Positions 1 to 5,993 of a stretch of DNA of 6,591 bases are shown here, piece by piece. The position numbers and the translations under genes were made by a program. The notes below the pieces were generated by a model that saw only the letters and a list, made by a program, of their open reading frames with translations, ran no database searches and was not told where the DNA came from. Source of the stretch: Acidimicrobiia bacterium (GTDB lineage: Bacteria > Actinomycetota > Acidimicrobiia > Spongiisociales > ZC4RG35); NCBI GenBank assembly GCA_009377735.1, contig WHTL01000218.1, positions 1 to 6,591 of the forward strand. The letters are read 5' to 3'. Position 1 is the first letter of the stretch. Each line of letters opens with the position of its first letter.

Positions 1-1892
1 TGACGGTACTCGTAGGTGGCTCGGTCTTGTCCATGGCAGTCCTGATCTTGGCCCTGGTGCTGGACGATTTCTCGGTCTCTTATGTAGCCACCAACCACGC
101 CCTCTCCACCCCGTTCCCCTACAACGTTGCCACCGCCTGGGCGGCGCTGGAGGGCTCCATCGTCCTTTGGGGTCTGGTGCTCGCCGGATTCACCTACTCG
201 GTGTACCGGCGATTGCTTCGCTCCCCCGACCGTCAGCAGCTGGGAGCGGTCACCGTGATGGGGCTGGTGGCGATCTTCTTCTTCGGCCTGATGGCAACCG
301 TCGCCAACCCCTTCGGGGTGTGTGTCTCCGCCGATCAGATCTGCACGGCCACATCGGACTTCCCGTTTGCCCAGTCGGTTTCGCCCGTCGACGGACCGGG
401 CCCCAACCCACTGCTTCAGAACCACATCCTAATGTCGATCCATCCCCCATTGCTGTATCTGGGATATGTCGGTCTCACCGTCCCCTTCGCCCACGCCATC
501 TCGGCGTTGGCGCTCTCCTCCCCCGGTTCTCTCTGGCTAGCACGGAGCCATCGCTCCACCCTGGTGGCGTGGACTTTCCTGTCTGCCGGGATCGTGTTTG
601 GGGGATGGTGGGCATACGAGGTTTTCAGCTGGGGTGGTTACTGGGCATGGGACCCGGTGGAGAACGCCTCGCTCATGCCCTGGCTGGTGGCCACGGCCTT
701 CCTCCACTCGTCGTTGGTGCAGCAACGTCGCAACATGCTGCAAGCATGGAACTTCATCCTCGTCATCGGGGCGTTCTCGCTGACCATCCTGGGTACGTTC
801 CTCACACGTTCGGGCACAATTCAGTCGGTCCATTCGTTCACCCAATCGGCGATAGGGCCGACCATCTTGGCCTTTCTCGCCGTAGTGCTTCTCGGTTCGT
901 TGGGGCTGTTCGCTTCACGGGCGCACCTCGTCTCCGATTCCCCCCGCCTGGAGTCGTTTGTGTCCCGAGAGGGAACCTTCTTGGGCAACAACCTGCTGCT
1001 TACCGTGTTCGCCTTCGTGGTGATCGTGGGAACCACCTACCCCATGATCCTCGAAGCGGTCACTGGTGAGCAGCTCGGGGTTCGGGAGCCATTCTTCAAC
1101 CGTTTCGCCGTGCCCCTCTCCTTTCTCCTCCTGTTTCTGATGGGTCTGGGGCCGGTGGCGGGTTGGAGGGCGATTTCCGGACGGGTGCTCTGGAGCCGGA
1201 TCCACGGACCGCTCCAGGTGGCACTCATCACAGGCGTGGTCACCCTTTTCACCATCAGTCGGAACGGATGGGTAGCCCTGGCAGTGGTCGCAAGCGTGTT
1301 CGTGGTTGGCGTCATCGTCCGGCACCTGTTTCATCTCGCAGGAAGAGCAGCACGTGGCCGCGACACCGACCTTCGCACCGAGGTCGGGCGTCTCATCGGC
1401 AATGACCAGCGCTACTGGGCGGGTCAGCTATCCCACATCGGGGTGGCGATGGTGGCCCTCGCCATTGCCCTGGTATCCAATCTCGGTGACTCCCAGGTGG
1501 TGACATTGGAGCCTGGTGAGACCACCGAGTTCGCCGGTTACACCCTCCGCTACGACACCCCATTTACCCGGGAGGAGCCCGACAAGACGGTGGAAGGTGT
1601 ACGGGTGGAGGTGAGCCGTAACGGGGAGCACATCACCGTCGCCGAACCGGGACGTCACATCTTCAATTCCCCCCAGCCCATCCTTACCCCGGCAGTGGTG
1701 AGCGGCCTCGACGGCGACCTCTACCTCATGATGCGCCGTCTCGATCGCGGCGTGGTGGAACTCCAACTCAACACCTCCCCGATGATCTGGATGCTCTGGC
1801 TGGGAGGTCTGGTCACGGCCGCCGGAGGTGCCTGGGCCACCGTGGCTCGGGTTCGGGGCGCTCCCGCTCGGAGTTTGACCGATGTCGCCTAG
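1..1892 (+). CDS. ccmF: Cytochrome c haem lyase subunit CcmF (5' end missing)
   Basis: Integral membrane protein of System I cytochrome c maturation; it takes haem from holo-CcmE and attaches it to the apocytochrome on the outer face of the membrane. The reading frame is open from base 3, so the gene begins upstream; the TTG/ATG near 27-33 are internal. 629 residues are visible; by comparison with the family about 50 N-terminal residues are missing. Seen: the early CcmF block DDFSVSYVA; the HPPLLYLGYVG block with the first haem-facing His (codon 441); the WWD motif WGGYWAWDPVENA (about 630-671); a membrane His after it (705); the SVHSF block with the second haem-facing His (831); and the late membrane His in SHIGVA (1434). 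These match the four essential histidines of the family. An extracytoplasmic beta-rich domain (about 1495-1780) and a last membrane helix follow. Unusual: an enlarged loop at about 315-410 with two cysteines (321, 342). The 3' end overlaps ccmH by 11 bp. Identification is firm. Confidence 0.96.
   Translation, partial: TVLVGGSVLSMAVLILALVLDDFSVSYVATNHALSTPFPYNVATAWAALEGSIVLWGLVLAGFTYSVYRRLLRSPDRQQLGAVTVMGLVAIFFFGLMATVANPFGVCVSADQICTATSDFPFAQSVSPVDGPGPNPLLQNHILMSIHPPLLYLGYVGLTVPFAHAISALALSSPGSLWLARSHRSTLVAWTFLSAGIVFGGWWAYEVFSWGGYWAWDPVENASLMPWLVATAFLHSSLVQQRRNMLQAWNFILVIGAFSLTILGTFLTRSGTIQSVHSFTQSAIGPTILAFLAVVLLGSLGLFASRAHLVSDSPRLESFVSREGTFLGNNLLLTVFAFVVIVGTTYPMILEAVTGEQLGVREPFFNRFAVPLSFLLLFLMGLGPVAGWRAISGRVLWSRIHGPLQVALITGVVTLFTISRNGWVALAVVASVFVVGVIVRHLFHLAGRAARGRDTDLRTEVGRLIGNDQRYWAGQLSHIGVAMVALAIALVSNLGDSQVVTLEPGETTEFAGYTLRYDTPFTREEPDKTVEGVRVEVSRNGEHITVAEPGRHIFNSPQPILTPAVVSGLDGDLYLMMRRLDRGVVELQLNTSPMIWMLWLGGLVTAAGGAWATVARVRGAPARSLTDVA
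1870..1873 (+). promoter_or_regulatory. Ribosome binding site of ccmH
   Basis: GGAG lies 8 bases before the ATG at 1882, inside the last codons of ccmF. It supports the ATG as the start and fits translation coupled to ccmF. Confidence 0.6.
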
Positions 1893-3063
1893 GTCCTCAC
1901 GAGCGGTCAGCTACATCCGGCTCGGGCTCACCGTCGCGCTGGCCGCGGTGTTGGCGGTGTCCCTCCTCACCTACGAGCCCGAAGCCGACCGGGCAGAGCG
2001 GATCGGACACCTCATCAAGTGCCCGGTGTGCTCCGGTGAGTCAATTGCCGACTCCGGTACCCAACTCGCCGACGACATGATGACGCTGGTCAGGGACCGA
2101 ATCGCCTCGGGTGCGACGGACGCCGAGATCATCGAGGAGATCCTCGGTTCCTACTCGGGAGCCGTGCTTCTCGATCCCGAACTGAGTCTGTCGACGGTGG
2201 CATTGTGGCTCATCCCCGCAGCCATCCTCGTCGGTGGGTTGGTCATGGTGGTGAGCAGACGACGTCGCACCAGTCCCGCAGAGGAGGCCGACTTCAACCG
2301 GCAAAGAGAGGCGGCCCAGGTTGATCTGGAGGGTGTCACCGCACAGCGGGAGGCGGGCGAGATCGATGAGGAGACCGCCGACCGTCTCTCAGCGCTTTAC
2401 CGCTCGGAGCTGGAAGTTCTCGACGAAGTCCCGAGTCCCGAGCCCAACGTACGGTCCCGGAGCGAATCAAGAGGATGGTCGAGACGCATGATCCTCGGCA
2501 GCACCCTCCTCGTCACTGCCTTCGCCGTCGTGCTGGTGGGGGCCTTCGTCTTCCTGGGAGACCCTGAGGGGACCGGAGCGGGTGTGGCCGACGGCGAGGT
2601 CGATCTGTCGTCGGTGTCCAACGAGACTATGGAGTCGGTGATCGCGGCCAACCTCGACGACCCCCAGATCGATGGGATGCGTCTGGCGTTGGCGGAACGC
2701 TACTTCACCGAGGGCTCCTATTCGGAGGCTCTGCCTCAATATCTGGCTGTGGCGGAGTCCGACGGGGCCAACCCGACCCAGGTTTCCACCGCCCTCAGCC
2801 GACTCGGTTGGATGACATATGAGGGAAACGGGGAGGTGGAAACGGCCATGGGTCTCCTCAACGAAGCCCTCGAGGTGACCCCAGGGGCGCCCCTTCCCCT
2901 CTACCTCAAGGGCCAGATCACCTGGTGTGGAGCCCACCAGCCGGACCAGGCGGCGGCGATATTCACCGAGGTGCTTGTCAACTCCGACCTCGATCCGTCG
3001 GTGCGAGCCGCGGTGGAGGAGGACCTCCGCTCCGTCGAAGAAGGCGAATCTTGTCCGACATAG
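1882..3063 (+). CDS. ccmH: CcmH-CcmI fusion, cytochrome c biogenesis thiol reductase with TPR module
   Basis: 393 residues joining two maturation functions. Residues about 12-30 are an N-terminal membrane anchor or signal. Residues 32-103 are the extracytoplasmic CcmH (CycL) domain with the redox motif LIKCPVCSGESIADS (Cys47, Cys50), which keeps the apocytochrome CXXCH reduced for haem attachment. A second helix (about 104-124) returns to the cytoplasm. A charged helical stretch (about 132-182) carries the CcmI-type pattern GEIDEETADRL. A third helix (203-225) leads to an outer domain with TPR-like repeats (first at about 266-292, more to about 370), expected to bind the apocytochrome. E. coli CcmH also carries a CcmI-like C-terminal half, so fusion is known in the family. 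Two further cysteines, Cys349 and Cys391, lie in the TPR part. The gene overlaps ccmF by 11 bp and ccmG by 13 bp. The CcmH identity is firm; the CcmI assignment rests on layout and pattern. Confidence 0.93.
   Translation: MSPRSSRAVSYIRLGLTVALAAVLAVSLLTYEPEADRAERIGHLIKCPVCSGESIADSGTQLADDMMTLVRDRIASGATDAEIIEEILGSYSGAVLLDPELSLSTVALWLIPAAILVGGLVMVVSRRRRTSPAEEADFNRQREAAQVDLEGVTAQREAGEIDEETADRLSALYRSELEVLDEVPSPEPNVRSRSESRGWSRRMILGSTLLVTAFAVVLVGAFVFLGDPEGTGAGVADGEVDLSSVSNETMESVIAANLDDPQIDGMRLALAERYFTEGSYSEALPQYLAVAESDGANPTQVSTALSRLGWMTYEGNGEVETAMGLLNEALEVTPGAPLPLYLKGQITWCGAHQPDQAAAIFTEVLVNSDLDPSVRAAVEEDLRSVEEGESCPT
3039..3044 (+). promoter_or_regulatory. Ribosome binding site fixing the ccmG TTG start
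   Basis: AGAAGG lies 6 bases before the TTG at 3051, within the end of ccmH. It is the main reason for choosing TTG over the GTG further upstream at 2925. Confidence 0.6.
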
Positions 3064-3680
3064 TCGACAAAGCTGTCCCACGTCGTCGGGGCACCCTCCT
3101 TCGTTGGGGTGTCATCGCCGCCCTGGTCGTGGTGGTGGCCGTAACCGTCATTTTTGCCAGCCGCTTCGGTGACAATCCGGGTCTGGTCGACTCCCCCCTC
3201 ATCGATCAGCCCGCCCCCGGTTTTACCCTGGAGCGGCTCTACGAGGGTGACGAGGTCTCCCTCTCCGACTACGAGGGAGAGGTCGTGGTCGTCAACTTCT
3301 TCGCCTCCTGGTGTCTGGAATGTGGCAAGGAACACGCCGATCTGGTGGCCACGGCCGAAGCCTTCAAGGACAGCGGCGTGCGTTTCTTGGCCATCTCCTA
3401 TCAGGACCAGCCCGACGCCTCCCGGGCCTTCCTCGAGGACCTGGGCCGGAGCGAATACACCGATTATCTCGTCGATTCCGAGAGCCGCACCGCCATCGCG
3501 TACGGGGTGTTCGGGATACCAGAGACGTTCATCATCGATCAGGACGGTGTGGTGGTCGGCAAGATCATCGGTGAGTCCAACGCCCTCGTGCTCGGCGACG
3601 CCCTCGACACCGTCCTCGCCGGCGACACCTTCGGCACCGAGGTTGCTGGCAACCAACGCTCCGACCCCTCAGACGACTGA
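3051..3680 (+). CDS. ccmG: Membrane-anchored thioredoxin-like protein CcmG (DsbE/TlpA/ResA family)
   Basis: 209 residues from a TTG start. It is an outer-face thiol-disulfide oxidoreductase that supplies reducing equivalents to CcmH or the apocytochrome, normally recharged by CcdA/DsbD. Seen: a short basic N-terminus (RRR at 11-13), one membrane helix (about 19-37), the PAPGFTLERL entry strand typical of TlpA-like proteins (54-63), the active site WCLEC (Cys88, Cys91) followed by the GKEH that parallels the CcmG glutamate, and the cis-proline loop GIPETFIID (Pro157, Glu158). The PET after the cis-proline favours CcmG over generic thioredoxins. The start was chosen for the preceding ribosome binding site, the short 13 bp overlap with ccmH, and a normal anchor directly after it. 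The GTG at 2925 would add 42 residues of arginine- and glycine-rich sequence that only reflects the ccmH reading frame. The exact partner cannot be read from the sequence. Confidence 0.92.
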   Translation: MSDIVDKAVPRRRGTLLRWGVIAALVVVVAVTVIFASRFGDNPGLVDSPLIDQPAPGFTLERLYEGDEVSLSDYEGEVVVVNFFASWCLECGKEHADLVATAEAFKDSGVRFLAISYQDQPDASRAFLEDLGRSEYTDYLVDSESRTAIAYGVFGIPETFIIDQDGVVVGKIIGESNALVLGDALDTVLAGDTFGTEVAGNQRSDPSDD

Positions 3681-3742
3681 GTTCAGACGCGTCAAGGGAG
3701 GTGACCCACACACCGAACATCGGGCTGGCAGCGTCGCTCAGC

Positions 3743-3767
3743 GGCTGTGGGAACCCAGGGTTCAGCC
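3743..3767. terminator. Possible bidirectional terminator hairpin between convergent operons
   Basis: The 94 bp gap between the stop of ccmG and the stop of the hydrolase contains GAACC-CAG-GGTTC (3751-3763), flanked by GGCT (3743-3746) and AGCC (3764-3767). This can fold as a stem of 5 plus 4 pairs with a 4-base bulge on one side. There is no T tract on either strand, so it is not a classical intrinsic terminator. Its position between convergent genes is the main support. I see nothing else in the gap. Confidence 0.25.
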
Positions 3768-3774
3768 AGATTCT

Positions 3775-5253
3775 CTAGCCCTCGTCTTCGGGGGTGGTGG
3801 TCGTCGTGGGGACCCCGGCACCACTCTCGACGTCGTCGCCGTCCTCGGACTCGGACTCCGCCGGTGCCGCCGGCATCAACTCGAAGTCGACACCCTGGAA
3901 CTCGGCGGTCTCCAATGCCGCACTCCCCGCTCCGAGTAGGTGCACATCCATGAAACCGCGCAGATACGAGTCGACGACGGCGATCATCCGGTCCACCGGT
4001 ATGGTCCCATTCAGACCAAGCCGTTCACCGTAGGGTGAAAGCAGGGCGGTAAGGGTGAAGTCGGAGTGCTGGGCACCGTTGATACCTATCCAGTAGGCCA
4101 CATCGCGATTGCGTTCGGCGATGCCTCGGAGCACTGCGTCGTTCTGGGTGTTCCGCCACTCATCAGACCTGAGCACCATCAGGGGAAAGTCGGGATCCGT
4201 GCCGATAGCGCGGTCATCAAGGGGCTCCACCCAGGGATCGAAACCGACCACTCCGTCACAGCGGGCATCGAAGAGACATGTAAGAATTGCGGCGCCGCCA
4301 CCCGCCGAGTGGCCAAAGATGGCGATACGCCCCATGTCGGCATGCTCGGCCACTTCACCCAACCCGTTACCACTGGCAAGGGCATCGAGGATCACTATCT
4401 GATCTTCCGACATTGTCTCCACCAGACGCTCAGCGTCGTTCCAGTACTCCTCCTCCACAACCTGATCAATGGGCGGAAGTGCCTCCTCGTCGAGTCCAAC
4501 AACGGAGCCGTCTGGGAAAACCGATGCCACAGAGAGATGAAGATGGTCGGGAGCGATAACGATGTAGCCCTGGCTTGCGAGCGACTCGATCTGGTTGAGG
4601 GCCCCGGCTCGGAACCCGCTCCAGCCGTGGGAGTAGATGATCACGGGCAGGGTTCCCTCCAACATCGGCGCATCAGGCACGGCATGGGAGGAAACGGCAT
4701 CGAGATGGGACAGAGCCCATCCGGGGACACTGGCCGCCAGGGCGATTCGCTCCGCCACCTCATCGGGACGTGAAGACCATCCCATGGGCTCGTCATCCGT
4801 CGGTTGGGACGGGTACCAGACCTGCACCGGTATCTCACGGGGCTCCTCCTCCCCCGGGTTGTCGAACACCTCGAAGTGCTCCGGGCCGGTGACCACGAAG
4901 GACATCGTCCCGATGGGCTGGGGTCCGGTAGGTGCGGGAAGCTCGGGAACAGGAAAAATGACGGCGAGTGCTACCACCACAGCCAGACCAACGGGACCGA
5001 ACAGAAAGCGGGAGAGACGGCGCCACCACACCAACTCCCGCTCGGGAGCGAGGAGATCACCCACCGCGAGACCCGCCGCGGTGATGAGCAGTGGCAGCAT
5101 CTGCCACCTGTAATCCTCGAAAATGAGCTGAAGTGATACGAGGACCACCAGACAAGTAGCCATGAGACCGCGATACGACCGCACGCCGAAGATGGCGGGC
5201 CAGAGGACCGCAACAAGACAGCCGATACCCAGGACGAGTTCTAGGTCCCTCAC
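3775..5253 (-). CDS. Membrane-anchored alpha/beta hydrolase, PAF-acetylhydrolase-like
   Basis: 492 residues from a GTG start. The N-terminal ~100 residues hold four likely membrane helices (about 4-24, 30-45, 52-69, 82-101). The arginines fall in the first and third loops, so the positive-inside rule puts both ends outside the cytoplasm. The motif LPAPTGPQPIGT then opens a PAF-acetylhydrolase/dienelactone-hydrolase-type catalytic domain: a YSHGWSGFRAG strand-turn (oxyanion region), IAPDHLHLS, the nucleophile elbow GHSAGG (Ser316), the acid in GFDPWVEPL (Asp339) and the histidine in GAQHSDF (His396). The Ser-Asp spacing of 23 equals that recalled for human plasma PAF-AH (273/296). The likely reaction is ester hydrolysis of short-chain or oxidised phospholipids or another small ester; the substrate is unknown. 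The last ~35 residues are an acidic, low-complexity tail with a run of five threonines. The start forms a GTGA overlap with the cbiO stop and has no clear ribosome binding site, implying coupled translation. Family is firm, substrate open. Confidence 0.85.
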   Translation of the reverse strand: MRDLELVLGIGCLVAVLWPAIFGVRSYRGLMATCLVVLVSLQLIFEDYRWQMLPLLITAAGLAVGDLLAPERELVWWRRLSRFLFGPVGLAVVVALAVIFPVPELPAPTGPQPIGTMSFVVTGPEHFEVFDNPGEEEPREIPVQVWYPSQPTDDEPMGWSSRPDEVAERIALAASVPGWALSHLDAVSSHAVPDAPMLEGTLPVIIYSHGWSGFRAGALNQIESLASQGYIVIAPDHLHLSVASVFPDGSVVGLDEEALPPIDQVVEEEYWNDAERLVETMSEDQIVILDALASGNGLGEVAEHADMGRIAIFGHSAGGGAAILTCLFDARCDGVVGFDPWVEPLDDRAIGTDPDFPLMVLRSDEWRNTQNDAVLRGIAERNRDVAYWIGINGAQHSDFTLTALLSPYGERLGLNGTIPVDRMIAVVDSYLRGFMDVHLLGAGSAALETAEFQGVDFELMPAAPAESESEDGDDVESGAGVPTTTTTPEDEG

Positions 5254-5993
5254 TTCTGAACCGACCCAGGGTCGAACCCGTACGGCAATTCCAGACGGTG
5301 CCGGCGGAGGAGTTCGGCATCGGCCAATATCTCCGAAGTAGCCCCATCGGCAACCACCCTGCCCTCATCGAGGATCACCGATCGCTCACAGACCCTCAGG
5401 GCGAACGGGAGGTCGTGGGTCACCACCAGAACGGTAGTGTCGAGATCGAGGAGGAGCTCACCGAGCTCATTCTCACCCTTGGGGTCGAGATTGGCTGTAG
5501 GCTCGTCGAAGGCGAGAAGTTTGGGTTTCATCGACAGAACGGTGGCGATGGCGGCGCGCCTTGCCTCCCCGCTGGATAGATGGTGGGGAACCCGGGATCG
5601 ATGGTCAGCGATATCGACCGCCTGCATTGCCGAGAGAACCCGGTGCTCCAATGCCTCCCCGGACAGGCCGGAATTGGCGGGCCCGAATGCCACGTCCTCC
5701 CCGACGGTCGGCATGAAAAGCTGATCGTCGGTGTCCTGGAACACGAGCCCGATCAATCGGCGTACATCGGCGATGGTGTCGGGTCCCAGTCTGATACCGT
5801 CGATTTCGACATCGCCGTCCGCTTCGACAACGCCAACCATCGCCAGGAGAAGAGTCGTCTTGCCGGCGCCGTTGGGCCCGAGCACCGCAACCCGTTCCCC
5901 GGAGGCGAGAGATAGGTCCACACCACACAACGCCTCGGTCCCGTCCGCATAGCTGAAGGTGAGATCGGCTAACCGGAGAAGATGGTCAGCCAT
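5250..5993 (-). CDS. cbiO: ECF transporter ATPase, cobalt/nickel type (CbiO/EcfA-like)
   Basis: 247 residues; the cytoplasmic ATP-hydrolysing subunit that drives an energy-coupling-factor importer. All nucleotide-binding motifs are present in order: A-loop Tyr15 (FSYADG), Walker A GPNGAGKTT (39-47), Q-loop Gln86 in LVFQDTDDQLF, signature LSSGEA (139-144), Walker B LLAFDE (159-164), D-loop NLDP, and the switch His193 in VVTHD. The QDxDDQLF segment after the Q-loop and the LELPYGF near the C-terminus are characteristic of CbiO-type ECF ATPases. The signature has Ser141 where the usual LSGGQ has its first glycine. Only one ATPase gene is visible, which fits a homodimeric CbiO/NikO-type module rather than an EcfA1/A2 pair, unless a second gene lies outside. 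The start overlaps the end of cbiQ by 25 bp and shows no convincing ribosome binding site. The transported substrate cannot be decided without the S component. Confidence 0.93.
   Translation of the reverse strand: MADHLLRLADLTFSYADGTEALCGVDLSLASGERVAVLGPNGAGKTTLLLAMVGVVEADGDVEIDGIRLGPDTIADVRRLIGLVFQDTDDQLFMPTVGEDVAFGPANSGLSGEALEHRVLSAMQAVDIADHRSRVPHHLSSGEARRAAIATVLSMKPKLLAFDEPTANLDPKGENELGELLLDLDTTVLVVTHDLPFALRVCERSVILDEGRVVADGATSEILADAELLRRHRLELPYGFDPGSVQK

Noticed and set aside
27..35. TTG or ATG near the left edge as the true ccmF start
   Set aside because: The frame is open to the window edge, the upstream codons encode hydrophobic sequence, and known CcmF proteins have about 50 more residues before the DDFSV block.
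2925..3050. Longer N-terminus for CcmG beginning at GTG 2925
   Set aside because: It would overlap ccmH by 139 bp and add arginine/glycine-rich sequence that is a frame shadow. The TTG at 3051 has a good ribosome binding site and leads straight into a normal membrane anchor.
2467..3656. Long open frames on the minus strand opposite ccmH and ccmG (2467-3081 and 2901-3656)
   Set aside because: They are antisense to clearly recognised genes, are rich in His, Gly, Arg and Val, show no family motif, and arise from GC-biased codon use.
3782..3815. GTGGTGGTCGTCGTGGGG run as a possible repeat or unstable tract
   Set aside because: It simply encodes the five threonines and neighbouring residues of the hydrolase tail; the codons are mixed and no longer repeat array is present.
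4066..4773. 235-codon plus-strand open frame opposite the hydrolase
   Set aside because: It is antisense to a catalytic domain with an intact Ser-Asp-His triad and resembles no known protein.
4940..5253. The hydrolase membrane domain as the missing ECF S component
   Set aside because: S components usually have about six helices and a binding pocket. Here there are four helices joined to an outer enzyme and no recognisable S-protein motif.
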